From: Pseudomonadaceae bacterium UBA836
GTDB taxonomy: Bacteria > Pseudomonadota > Gammaproteobacteria > Pseudomonadales > Pseudomonadaceae
Reading direction: 5' to 3'
Assembly (NCBI GenBank): GCA_002296055.1
Contig: DBHE01000131.1
Coordinates: 1-6,231, forward strand
DNA length: 6,231 bases
The notes below the pieces were generated by a model that worked only from the letters and a program-made list of their open reading frames with translations, had not been told where the DNA came from and searched no databases. A program made the translations under genes and the position numbers. Positions 1 to 6,139 of the stretch are shown here, piece after piece. The number at the start of each line of letters is the position of its first letter. The first letter of the stretch is position 1.

Positions 1-884
1 GGGTTGAGGTAGTCCTTGGGCAGGCGGGTCTTCCAGTGACGCTGTACGGCGCCGTTGGCGTCGGTCAGCTTGCCATGCGCGCCGGCACCCAGGCCAAGAA
101 AGTCGCCGTACTGCCAGTAGTTGAGGTTATGGCGGGCGCGGCGGCCATTACGGGCATAAGCGGAAATCTCGTACTGGGCGTAGCCACCGGAAGCCAGACG
201 TTGCAGCCCGGCTTCCTGAATCGACCAGAGAATGTCTTCCTCGGGCAGCGTGGGCGGGCGCGAGTAGAACACGGTGTTGGGCTCGAGCGTCAGCTGATAC
301 CAGGACAGGTGCTCGGGCGCGAGGGCCATCGCCTGATCCAGGTCGGCCATGGCCTGGGCGTTGTCCTGGTTCGGCAGGCCGTGCATCAGGTCCAGGTTCA
401 GGTTGTCGAAGCCGGCGCGCCGCGCCATCTCGACCGCGCCGAGGGCTTCGTGGTCGTCATGAATGCGGCCTAGCGCCTTGAGGTGCTCGGCGTTGAAGCT
501 CTGGATGCCGATCGACAGGCGGTTAATGCCGGCCAACCGGTAGTCACGAAACTTGGCCTGCTCGAAGGTGCCGGGGTTGGCCTCAAGGGTGATTTCGATG
601 TCGTCTGCGAAGGGTACGCGCTGGTTCAGCGCCTGCAGAAAACGGTCCAGCGCGGCGGCCGAAAACAGGCTTGGCGTACCGCCACCGAAAAAGATCGACG
701 TCAGCGGCCGGGCGGGCAGGCCATCGAGTGCTTGCAGGTCCTGCTCCAGATCCTCGATCAGCGCATCAACGTACTCGGCTTCGGGCAGTGCGTCGTGACT
801 GGTGTGCGAGTTGAAGTCGCAGTAAGGGCACTTCTTTACGCACCAGGGGATATGCACATACGTCGCCAGGGGCGGCAGCTGCAA
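1..884 (-). CDS. hemW: HemW, radical SAM haem chaperone-like protein (C-terminus cut by window edge)
   Basis: HemW (formerly called coproporphyrinogen III oxidase-like, YggW) is a cytoplasmic radical SAM protein that binds haem and is thought to deliver it to respiratory enzymes. Numbered from the TTG at 884-882, the cluster motif CxxxCxxC is Cys15, Cys19 and Cys22 in HIPWCVKKCPYCDFNSH, which is the HemW form rather than the HemN form. The SAM-binding GGGTPS follows at 67-72, then EANPGTFE, GINRLSIGIQSF, NLDLMHGLP and the HNLNYW / GAGAHGK segments. About 294 codons are visible; the family is usually about 380-390, so roughly 90 residues lie outside the window. The start is uncertain. The frame stays open back through the heptad repeats to a TTG at 962-960 that overlaps the rdgB stop, and contains no ATG. 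I chose TTG 884 because it gives a family-like short lead before YVHIPWC; no good ribosome binding site precedes it. GTG at 857-855 is the other option. Confidence 0.93.
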   Translation of the reverse strand, partial: MQLPPLATYVHIPWCVKKCPYCDFNSHTSHDALPEAEYVDALIEDLEQDLQALDGLPARPLTSIFFGGGTPSLFSAAALDRFLQALNQRVPFADDIEITLEANPGTFEQAKFRDYRLAGINRLSIGIQSFNAEHLKALGRIHDDHEALGAVEMARRAGFDNLNLDLMHGLPNQDNAQAMADLDQAMALAPEHLSWYQLTLEPNTVFYSRPPTLPEEDILWSIQEAGLQRLASGGYAQYEISAYARNGRRARHNLNYWQYGDFLGLGAGAHGKLTDANGAVQRHWKTRLPKDYLN

Positions 885-958
885 GCTTGAAGCTGCAAGC
901 TTTAAGCTGTCCGTGCGGGGTTGAGCTTCCAGCTTCCGGCTTCCAGCTTCTGGCTGCT
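877..958. repeat. Heptad AGCT-type repeat array between rdgB and hemW
   Basis: Read on the plus strand, five 7-base units start at 877, 884, 891, 898 and 905 (AGCTGCA, AGCTTGA, AGCTGCA, AGCTTTA, AGCTGTC). A 12-base spacer (912-923) follows, then five more units start at 924, 931, 938, 945 and 952 (AGCTTCC, AGCTTCC, GGCTTCC, AGCTTCT, GGCTGCT). The last unit abuts the rdgB stop codon at 959-961. Units of the two blocks are partly complementary, for example GAAGCTG in block 1 against CAGCTTC at 944-950, so the transcript could fold back. Similar short AGCTT-rich arrays occur between genes in several Pseudomonas genomes, from memory. I see no terminator U-tract. Function unknown; it could act in transcript processing or be a passively spread repeat. 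Confidence 0.8.
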
Positions 959-1570
959 TCAAGGTAGCGCTAACCTGGCTTTCAGCAAGGCCATCGCCCG
1001 GGCGCGGTGGCTGAGTTGGTTCTTTTCTTGCGGGCTGAGTTCGGCGCTGGAGCAGTCGCGTTCCGGTACCCAGAACAGCGGATCGTAGCCAAAGCCGTGC
1101 TCGCCGCTGGCGGCGTGCAGGATGCGGCCTTCCCAGGCGCCTTCGCAGATCAGCGGGATCGGGTCTTCGGCGTGGCGTAGCAGGGCGAGGGCGCAGATGA
1201 ACTGGGCGCCGCGCTCGGCATCGGGCACGTCTTTCAGCGCGTCGAGCAGCTTGGCGTTGTTGGCCGCGTCGCCGGCGCCGCCGGCGTAGCGGGCGGAGTA
1301 GATGCCGGGTGCGCCGCCAAGGGCGTCGACCGCCAGACCGGAGTCGTCGGCCAGGGCGGGCAGACCCGATACGCTGGCGGCGTGGCGGGCCTTGATCAGC
1401 GCGTTCTCAACGAAGGTCAGGCCGGTTTCTTCGGCTTCGATGTCGGTGAAATCGCTTTGCGGGCGGACGGTGATGCAGTCACCCAGCATGGCCTGGAGTT
1501 CGGCGAGTTTGCCCTTGTTGTTGCTGGCGAGCACTAACTCACTGAAGGGCAGGACAGTTTTATTGGTCAT
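959..1570 (-). CDS. rdgB: RdgB, dITP/XTP pyrophosphatase (Ham1 family)
   Basis: RdgB hydrolyses dITP, ITP and XTP to the monophosphate plus pyrophosphate in the cytoplasm, keeping deaminated purines out of DNA and RNA. The protein is 203 residues, close to the 197 of the E. coli enzyme. Family motifs appear in order: the nucleotide-binding SNNKGK (16-21), [10 protein letters not shown] (48-57), the catalytic ADDSGL (74-79, with Asp76 the likely counterpart of E. coli Asp69), [13 protein letters not shown] (85-97), GFGYDPLF (159-166) and SHR (187-189), which reads the base. No key residue is missing. The ATG at 1570 lies inside the end of the DUF4426 gene (11-base overlap) and has AGGAG at 1581-1585, ten bases upstream, so the two are probably translated together. 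The gene ends directly against the heptad repeat array that separates it from hemW. Confidence 0.97.
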   Translation of the reverse strand: MTNKTVLPFSELVLASNNKGKLAELQAMLGDCITVRPQSDFTDIEAEETGLTFVENALIKARHAASVSGLPALADDSGLAVDALGGAPGIYSARYAGGAGDAANNAKLLDALKDVPDAERGAQFICALALLRHAEDPIPLICEGAWEGRILHAASGEHGFGYDPLFWVPERDCSSAELSPQEKNQLSHRARAMALLKARLALP

Positions 1571-1991
1571 CCGGGAAAAACTCCTGCTGGAAGCTCAGGC
1601 TGTGCACCATGGCGCCTTCTTCGGCCTGAATGTCCACTTTGAACAGCAGTACGCCGCGTTGGGTGGCGCTGTAGTTGGCGACAAAGTAGATGGCGTCGCC
1701 TTCCTGAATGCGTTGAAAGTCCAGGGCGACGGGCTGGCCGATCAGGCTGCGTACCTCGCCCTTGAGCACTGCGTCCACCGCGCTGCCGTCCGGGCGCTGC
1801 ACGGCCACGTTGAGCACGCCGTGGGTTGGGCCGCGCTTGAGACCGGCCTTGGCAGCGATGTCGGGCTGCAGCATGTTGCTGTTGAAGACGTTGTGGTAGA
1901 CCACCAGATCGCCAAAGCGGGTGGGTTCCGGGCCGGCGAGGGCGTTGAGGCTGAGCAGCATCAGGCCCAGCAGACAGAAACGGCGAAACAT
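1560..1991 (-). CDS. DUF4426 family exported protein of unknown function
   Basis: The 143-residue protein starts with a clear Sec signal peptide: MFRRF, a hydrophobic stretch at 6-18 and a likely cleavage after ALA (17-19). The mature protein of about 124 residues is therefore expected in the periplasm or outside. Cys6 lies inside the signal and is followed by no lipobox, so it is not a lipoprotein. The mature part begins with a [15 protein letters not shown] segment and has alternating short hydrophobic strands ([23 protein letters not shown]), suggesting a small beta-sandwich. This matches the DUF4426 family, which in Pseudomonas sits in this same place (PA0388 in P. aeruginosa, from memory). 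No enzymatic motif is visible and the function is unknown. AAGGAG at 1999-2004 stands seven bases before the ATG, and metW ends 34 bases upstream, so it is probably cotranscribed with metXW and rdgB. Confidence 0.9.
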   Translation of the reverse strand: MFRRFCLLGLMLLSLNALAGPEPTRFGDLVVYHNVFNSNMLQPDIAAKAGLKRGPTHGVLNVAVQRPDGSAVDAVLKGEVRSLIGQPVALDFQRIQEGDAIYFVANYSATQRGVLLFKVDIQAEEGAMVHSLSFQQEFFPDDQ

Positions 1992-2025
1992 GACGGTGCT
2001 CCTTATGCTCCTCGGTATCAGGTAA

Positions 2026-2622
2026 TCAGCGGCTGACGCGGTAAATCGCTACTTCACCCAGCAGGTTGGGCCACAGGCCGCTCAACCAGCTGCTCTGGTG
2101 CGTCTGGTCCACTACCAGGCGATCAAGCACCTTGATGCCGCGTTCTCTGCACAGCTGCTCAAAGTCCTTGAAGGTACAAAAGTGAATGTTCGGGGTGTTG
2201 TACCAAGTATAGGGCATGAATTCGGACACCGGCATGCGACCCTTGGTCCCCAGGTACCAGCGGCAGCGCCAGTGGGCAAAGTTGGGGAAGGTGAGGATGC
2301 CTTCGTGACCGATGCGCAGCATGTCTTCCAGCACCCGGTCGGGGTAGTGCATGGCCTGCAGCGACTGGGTCATGACGACGGTATCGAAGCTGTTGTCTTC
2401 GAAGTTGTCCAGGCTCTCGTCGAGGTTTTGCTCCATCACGTTGACGCCGTGGCGGATGCAGCTGCTGATCTTGTCCGGGTCAATCTCCAGGCCGTAGCCC
2501 TGCACTTCTTTGTGGTCGCGCAGGTGGCGCAGCAACTGGCCTTCGCCGCAGCCCAGGTCGAGTACCCGGCTGCCGGGGCGAATCCACTGCTGGATGATCT
2601 CAAGGTCGGCGCGCAGGCTCAT
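2026..2622 (-). CDS. metW: MetW, methyltransferase-fold partner of MetX in methionine synthesis
   Basis: MetW has a class I SAM-dependent methyltransferase fold and is coupled to MetX in methionine biosynthesis of Pseudomonas and relatives. No methyl acceptor is firmly established, and a role in supporting MetX activity has been proposed. The protein has 198 residues, normal for the family. The SAM-binding motif I is VLDLGCGEG at 20-28, followed by an acidic strand end (GLEID, 44-48), the motif IV-like [14 protein letters not shown], and the MetW-specific region with [13 protein letters not shown] and a [13 protein letters not shown] stretch. Its ATG overlaps the metX stop as ATGA (2619-2622), and GAGGTGA stands four bases upstream of the ATG. 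This is tight translational coupling and argues for matched amounts of the two proteins. Confidence 0.96.
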   Translation of the reverse strand: MSLRADLEIIQQWIRPGSRVLDLGCGEGQLLRHLRDHKEVQGYGLEIDPDKISSCIRHGVNVMEQNLDESLDNFEDNSFDTVVMTQSLQAMHYPDRVLEDMLRIGHEGILTFPNFAHWRCRWYLGTKGRMPVSEFMPYTWYNTPNIHFCTFKDFEQLCRERGIKVLDRLVVDQTHQSSWLSGLWPNLLGEVAIYRVSR

Positions 2623-3761
2623 TGGCTCACCTCGATACGATTCATATAGCCGCTCAGGGCCTCGATATAACGGGGGATGGGCAGCAGGAAGGCGTCGTGC
2701 CCCTGCGCTGCTTCAATCTCCAGGTAGCTGACGTCCTTGCGGGCGGCCAGCAGGGCGTCGACCAGCTCACGCGAGCGGGCCGGCGAGAAGCGCCAGTCGG
2801 TGGTAAAGGACATCACCAGACAGCGCGCCTTGATACCGGCCAGGGTGCGCGCCAGATCGCCGCCGTGGGCGCCAGCCGGGTCAAAGTAGTCCAGCGCCTT
2901 GGTCATCAGCAGGTAGGTGTTGGCGTCAAAGCGGCCGGAAAACTCCTGGCCCTGATAACGCAGGTAGCTTTCTACCTCAAACTCGACGCTGGTGAAGTCG
3001 TAGTTGAGGCGGTCGGCGCGCAGCTCGCGGCCAAACTTGGCCCCCATCGAGTCATCCGACAGGTAGGTAATGTGGCCAACCATGCGCGCCAGCATCAGAC
3101 CGCGCTTGGGGATCACGCCAAAGGCGGCGTAGTCACCGTTGTGAAAGTCCGGGTCGGTGATGATCGCCTGGCGGGCGACCTCGTTGAAGGCAATGTTCTG
3201 TGCCGACAGCTTGGGCGCGGTGGCAATCGCCACGCAGTGACGGATACGCTCGGGATAGCTGATCGCCCACTGCAGTGCCTGCATGCCGCCCAGGCTGCCG
3301 CCCACCACCGCGGCCCACTGGGTGATGCCCAGTACATCCGCCAGACGAGCCTGACTGTTTACCCAGTCTTCGACGGTCAGCACCGGGAAGCTGGCGCCAT
3401 AGCTGCTGCCAGTCTCCGGGTTGATGCTGGAGGGGCCGGTGGAGCCGTGGCAGCCGCCGAGGTTGTTCAGGCTGACAACAAAGAAGCGGTTGGTATCGAT
3501 GGCCTTGCCAGGGCCGATGCAGTTGTCCCACCAGCCGGGCTTGCGCTCATCCAGGCTGTGATACCCGGCAGCGTGATGGTGGCCAGACAGCGCATGGCAG
3601 ATCAGCACCGCGTTGCTGGCGCTGGCGTTCAGCTCGCCGTAGGTTTCATACACTAGCTCATAGCTCGGCAGCTCTCTGCCGCAGGCCAGCGGCAGCGGCT
3701 CGCTAAAGGTGTGGCGCTGGGGGGTGACCAGGCCGACGGAATCGGCAGGTAGTTCGGACAT
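2619..3761 (-). CDS. metX: MetX, homoserine O-acyltransferase (probably O-succinyltransferase)
   Basis: This alpha/beta-hydrolase enzyme acylates the hydroxyl of L-homoserine from an acyl-CoA, the committed step to methionine, in the cytoplasm. The protein has 380 residues, the usual length. The oxyanion/substrate region [13 protein letters not shown] is at 55-67. The nucleophile elbow GGSLGG (154-159) gives Ser156, and the triad is completed by Asp322 in TTDWRFSP and His355 in GHDAF. MetX proteins use acetyl- or succinyl-CoA. The Arg324 that follows DW is typical of the succinyl-specific Pseudomonas enzymes as I recall them, so succinyltransferase is the better inference but is not proven. 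The start ATG at 3761 has AGG six bases upstream and an additional AGGA at 3773-3776. It is the only ATG that can start this frame, although the frame stays open about 47 codons further back. A structured leader and possible promoter precede it; metW follows with a 4-base overlap. Confidence 0.97.
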   Translation of the reverse strand: MSELPADSVGLVTPQRHTFSEPLPLACGRELPSYELVYETYGELNASASNAVLICHALSGHHHAAGYHSLDERKPGWWDNCIGPGKAIDTNRFFVVSLNNLGGCHGSTGPSSINPETGSSYGASFPVLTVEDWVNSQARLADVLGITQWAAVVGGSLGGMQALQWAISYPERIRHCVAIATAPKLSAQNIAFNEVARQAIITDPDFHNGDYAAFGVIPKRGLMLARMVGHITYLSDDSMGAKFGRELRADRLNYDFTSVEFEVESYLRYQGQEFSGRFDANTYLLMTKALDYFDPAGAHGGDLARTLAGIKARCLVMSFTTDWRFSPARSRELVDALLAARKDVSYLEIEAAQGHDAFLLPIPRYIEALSGYMNRIEVSQ

Positions 3762-3783
3762 CGGTAACCTGTTCCTGTGTCGC

Positions 3784-3840
3784 TTGGCCGGGCTTCGCAG
3801 GGAGATGTGCTCCCGGTACAGCAGGCAGGCGAAGGGCCAA
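3784..3840 (-). other. Predicted folded 5' leader of metX
   Basis: Reading the minus-strand RNA from 3840 to 3784, TTGGCC (3840-3835) pairs with GGCCAA (3789-3784). The adjoining CTTCGC (3834-3829) pairs with GCGAAG (3798-3793), leaving a 3-base CCC bulge at 3792-3790. Inside, GGGAG (3814-3810) pairs with CTCCC (3804-3800) around a 5-base loop. All 17 pairs are Watson-Crick. The fold ends 22 bases before the metX ATG. There is no U-tract, so it is not an intrinsic terminator. It matches no SAM or SAH riboswitch that I can recognise by eye. It may control metX translation or mRNA stability; that is inference. Confidence 0.5.
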
Positions 3841-3853
3841 TAATAGAGGCGCC

Positions 3854-3882
3854 AGTCTAAATAGCGCTTGGTTGTGGCGCAA
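3854..3882 (-). promoter_or_regulatory. Possible sigma-70 promoter of metX
   Basis: On the minus strand a -35-like TTGCGC (3882-3877) is followed after exactly 17 bases by a -10-like TAGACT (3859-3854, 4 of 6 matches to consensus). Transcription would start near 3847, giving a leader of about 86 bases that contains the whole predicted fold. A second -10-like TATTAT (3845-3840) has a better hexamer but no -35 at the right distance, and would start inside the fold. Both are weak matches found by eye. Confidence 0.3.
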
Positions 3883-3893
3883 TATTCGGCGGC

Positions 3894-3915
3894 CCGCAGC
3901 GGTCAGCCGCTGCGG
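3894..3915 (-). terminator. Perfect 9-bp hairpin after yggT (possible terminator without U-tract)
   Basis: CCGCAGCGG (3894-3902) and CCGCTGCGG (3907-3915) are exact inverted copies around a 4-base loop, 18 bases beyond the yggT stop codon. The stem is strong and GC-rich. On the minus strand it is followed by GCCGCCGAATATTG, which has no run of U, so it is not a textbook intrinsic terminator. It could protect the 3' end of the yggS-proC-yggT message or help separate it from the metX unit. The remaining bases up to the possible metX promoter show nothing else. Confidence 0.4.
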
Positions 3916-3932
3916 AGGACGCGCTGGCGCGG

Positions 3933-4523
3933 TCAGAGCGCCAGGGTCAGGCCACCGGGCATGCCGGCAGCGGCCGCCAGATTGGCGATCACCAGCATGT
4001 CGAACAGGCGAATGGCAATAAAGGCAAAGATCGGCGACAGATCCAGGCCGCCCAGGGCCGGCAGGATCTTGCGGATCGGCGCCAGAATCGGCTCGCACAG
4101 CTGGTTAATCAGAATCACCGCCGGGTTGTAGCTGCCCTGCGCGACCCAGGACAGGATCACGCTGATGATCAGCGCAAAGAAGAAGATCTTCACAAACAGT
4201 GCCAGCACACCAATCGCCGCCCAGCTGACCAGCAGCAGGATGTTGGGCAGCGCATAGCCCATCAGCAGGATGATCATGATCAGCATCACCAACTGGATGG
4301 CAATGCCCAGCACCAGCGAGGCAAAGTCCAGCCCGCCGTAGCCGGGAATCAGCCGGCGCAGCGGCATCAGTAGCGGCTTGGTGGCGCGCACGATGAACTG
4401 CGACAGGGGGTTGTAGAAGTCGGCCCGGACCAGCTGCAGCAAAAAGCGCAGCAGCACGATCAGCAGGTAAAGACTGCCGAGGGTCTGGATCAGGTAGGTA
4501 GCGGCCGTGTTCAGGCTGTTCAT
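3933..4523 (-). CDS. yggT: YggT family integral membrane protein with two YGGT repeats
   Basis: The 196-residue protein is strongly hydrophobic, with membrane segments at about 7-32, 66-89, 93-127 (long, possibly two) and 160-186. It contains an internal duplication. RFLLQLVRADFYNPLSQF (26-43) with MPLRRLIPGYGGLD (53-66) is echoed by SVILSWVAQGSYNPAVIL (121-138) with APIRKILPALGGLD (148-161). These are the two YGGT domains of the family (CCB3/YggT); family members have been linked to chloroplast cytochrome assembly, osmotic tolerance and cell-division-associated roles, but the bacterial function is not settled. The ATG at 4523 follows proC by nine bases, and the proC stop codon is part of its ribosome binding site (TGAGGA). 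Translation is therefore likely coupled. It is the last gene before a 171-base gap. Confidence 0.93.
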   Translation of the reverse strand: MNSLNTAATYLIQTLGSLYLLIVLLRFLLQLVRADFYNPLSQFIVRATKPLLMPLRRLIPGYGGLDFASLVLGIAIQLVMLIMIILLMGYALPNILLLVSWAAIGVLALFVKIFFFALIISVILSWVAQGSYNPAVILINQLCEPILAPIRKILPALGGLDLSPIFAFIAIRLFDMLVIANLAAAAGMPGGLTLAL

Positions 4524-4532
4524 GCGGTTTCC

Positions 4533-5351
4533 TCAGGCAAGCTCGCGGGACATTTCGGCGGCGCGGTCGGCACAGGCCTGCATGGCGTCGTCGACCATCT
4601 TGGGCAAGCCCTGGCTGCGGAAGGTTTCAATTGCGCGCTCGGTGGTGCCGTTGGGCGAGCAGACGCGGCGGCGCAGCTCGGCCACGTCCACGTCGCTGTG
4701 CACCGCCATGTCGGCCGCACCCAGGCCGGTGAACAACGCCAGACGCTCGGCGGTGTCGCGCGGCAGGCCAAGCTTCTCGCCGGCGTCGATCATGGCTTCG
4801 ATCAGGTAGAAGAAGTAGGCCGGGCCGCTGCCGGATACGGCGGTGACCGCGTCGATCAGCTTTTCCTCATCCAGCCACACGCTGATGCCCACGGCGTTGA
4901 GGATGGACTCGGCCTGCTCGCGCTGCTCTTCGCTGACTGCCGGGGTGGCGTACAGGCCGCTGACGCCCTGGCCGCGCAGCGACGGCGTGTTGGGCATGCA
5001 ACGCACGATGGCGGTGCCGGCGCCGAGCCAGCTTTCCAGGCTGTCGCAGCTGATGCCGGCAGCAATCGAGATGACCAGCTGGCCCGGCTTGCGTTCACGC
5101 GGCAGGGCGCGGCAGACGTCCTGCATGACCTGCGGCTTGACCGCCAAGAGTAGTACGTCGCACTCGGCGGCCAGTACGGCGTTGTCGGTGCTGGTGCGGA
5201 TCTGGAACTGGCGCTCCAGGGCGGCGCACTGTTCCGGCTTGCTGTCGCTGGCGATCACGTTCGCCGGTTTGACGTTTTTCTGCAGCATGCCGCCGATCAG
5301 GCTGGTGGCCATGTTGCCGGCGCCGATGAATCCGATTACGGGTGCAGTCAT
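4533..5351 (-). CDS. proC: ProC, pyrroline-5-carboxylate reductase
   Basis: ProC reduces 1-pyrroline-5-carboxylate to L-proline with NAD(P)H, the last step of proline synthesis, in the cytoplasm. The 272-residue length is normal. The N-terminal Rossmann motif is GFIGAGNMA (7-15). AVKPQ (70-74), SIAAGIS (95-101) and RCMPNTP (117-123) are the usual nucleotide- and substrate-side motifs. The dimerisation domain holds VSGSGPAYFF (172-181) and a substrate loop VCSPNGTTERAIE (230-242), where the family more often has SPGGTT or SPAGTT; Asn234 is an unusual but not obviously disabling choice. The segment FTGLGAADMA (207-216) also departs from the common QTxLGAA. GAGG at 5357-5360 stands five bases before the ATG. 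yggS ends 23 bases upstream and yggT starts 9 bases downstream, so the three form one probable operon. Confidence 0.97.
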   Translation of the reverse strand: MTAPVIGFIGAGNMATSLIGGMLQKNVKPANVIASDSKPEQCAALERQFQIRTSTDNAVLAAECDVLLLAVKPQVMQDVCRALPRERKPGQLVISIAAGISCDSLESWLGAGTAIVRCMPNTPSLRGQGVSGLYATPAVSEEQREQAESILNAVGISVWLDEEKLIDAVTAVSGSGPAYFFYLIEAMIDAGEKLGLPRDTAERLALFTGLGAADMAVHSDVDVAELRRRVCSPNGTTERAIETFRSQGLPKMVDDAMQACADRAAEMSRELA

Positions 5352-5374
5352 GAAAACCTCGCTGCGCGTGCTAA

Positions 5375-6061
5375 TTAGGGTTGGGGGTATTGGCGTTGCC
5401 CGAACAGGGCGGTGCCGATACGCACGATGGTGGCGCCTTCCTGTACTGCCTCGGTCAGGTCATCGCTCATGCCCATCGACAGTGTGTCCAGTGGCAGTGA
5501 CAGCTGTGTGGCGGCCTCGCGCAGCGCGGCCAGCGGCACGCGGCGCTGCTCGCTGCTGTCGGCCGGCGCCGGTATCGCCATCAGCCCGCGCAGTTGCAAG
5601 CGCGGCAGGGCGGCAACGGCCTCAGCCAGTGCCGGCAGTTCGGCCAGCGTCACGCCGGACTTGCTGTCTTCGCCACTGATATTGACCTGCAGACAGATGT
5701 TGAGTGCCGGCAGGCTCTCGGGGCGCTGATCAGACAGGCGCTGGGCGATCTTCAACCGGTCCACGCTGTGCACCCAGTCAAAGTGCTCGGCGATGGCGCG
5801 GGTCTTGTTGGACTGGATCGGGCCGATGAAATGCCAGTGCAGGGGCAGGTCTTGCAGTTCGGCCATCTTGTCGAGGGCTTCTTGCAGGTAGTTCTCGCCG
5901 ACATCACGTTGCCCGGCTGCCCAGGCTTCACGGATGTCACCGGCCGGTCGGGTCTTGCTGACTGCCAGCAGGGTAATGCCGGCTGGATCGCGCCCGGCGA
6001 CCTCGGCAGCCCGGTTAATACGTTCACGAACGTTTGCAATATTCTCTGCTATCGTGGACAT
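5375..6061 (-). CDS. yggS: YggS/PLPBP family pyridoxal 5'-phosphate homeostasis protein
   Basis: YggS binds pyridoxal 5'-phosphate without known enzymatic activity and keeps free PLP and amino-acid/keto-acid pools in balance. From the ATG at 6061 the protein has 228 residues and starts MSTIAENIANVRERI, the typical family N-terminus. The PLP-binding lysine is Lys36 in LLAVSKTRPA, the same number as in E. coli. Other conserved parts are VGENYLQE (54-61), HFIGPIQSNK (77-86), SMGMSDD (195-201) and the phosphate-binding RIGTALFG (214-221). An in-frame ATG at 6106 would add 15 residues (MRTVSYSIGKVLTSV), but it has no ribosome binding site, it makes the N-terminus atypical, and it overlaps a -10-like box. 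The chosen start has only a distant AAGG at 6076-6079 (14 bases), so initiation may be weak. proC follows after 23 bases, the common yggS-proC neighbour pair. Confidence 0.95.
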   Translation of the reverse strand: MSTIAENIANVRERINRAAEVAGRDPAGITLLAVSKTRPAGDIREAWAAGQRDVGENYLQEALDKMAELQDLPLHWHFIGPIQSNKTRAIAEHFDWVHSVDRLKIAQRLSDQRPESLPALNICLQVNISGEDSKSGVTLAELPALAEAVAALPRLQLRGLMAIPAPADSSEQRRVPLAALREAATQLSLPLDTLSMGMSDDLTEAVQEGATIVRIGTALFGQRQYPQP

Positions 6062-6063
6062 TA

Positions 6064-6128
6064 CGGACGTTAATACCTTGCCAATGGAATAAGACACTGT
6101 CCGCATTCTACATGCTTGCCGGACGTTA
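6064..6128. repeat. Pair of 9-bp direct repeats in the yggS-pilT divergent region
   Basis: CGGACGTTA occurs exactly at 6064-6072 and again at 6120-6128, in the same orientation, with starts 56 bases apart. One copy lies two bases from the yggS start codon and the other twelve bases before the pilT start. By rough count an exact 9-base match inside a 78-base spacer is expected by chance about once in a hundred such spacers. The pair might be an operator for both genes, or a coincidence. Confidence 0.45.
6105..6110 (-). promoter_or_regulatory. Possible -10 box of the yggS-proC-yggT operon
   Basis: TAGAAT on the minus strand matches the sigma-70 -10 consensus at five of six positions. Transcription would begin near 6098, about 37 bases before the preferred yggS ATG and downstream of the alternative ATG at 6106, which supports the shorter YggS. 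No convincing -35 hexamer stands 16-18 bases upstream, so the call is weak. Confidence 0.3.
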
Positions 6129-6139
6129 TGGGGAACCCT

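Noticed and set aside
36..890. Plus-strand open frames opposite hemW
   Set aside because: The minus strand encodes an intact HemW with all motifs; the plus-strand products are motif-free shadows.
877..958. CRISPR array or tandem REP element
   Set aside because: The units are only 7 bases, with no unique spacers between them and no cas genes nearby.
2622..3656. Long plus-strand open frame antisense to metX (344 codons)
   Set aside because: It mirrors a well-supported MetX in high-GC DNA, its translation is low-complexity and Val/Ala/Gly/Gln-rich, and it resembles no known protein. It is a codon-bias shadow.
3762..3932. SAM or SAH riboswitch upstream of metX
   Set aside because: The leader fold is a single bulged stem with an inner hairpin; I could not match it to the multi-stem or pseudoknot architecture of known SAM/SAH classes.
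3703..4098. Minus-strand frame spanning the yggT end and the metX leader (131 codons)
   Set aside because: It overlaps yggT and metX out of frame, is Pro/Arg/Ala-rich, and matches neither YggU nor any family I know.
4843..5679. Plus-strand open frame antisense to proC and yggS (278 codons)
   Set aside because: It crosses two clearly coding genes on the opposite strand and has a Ser/Arg/Ala-rich translation without motifs.
6062..6106. Longer YggS start at 6106
   Set aside because: It has no ribosome binding site, adds an atypical N-terminus, overlaps the -10-like box, and shifts the PLP lysine from position 36.
6128..6139. Upstream in-frame ATG for pilT at 6128
   Set aside because: It has no ribosome binding site, while GGGGA is well placed for the ATG at 6140 that gives the known PilT N-terminus.
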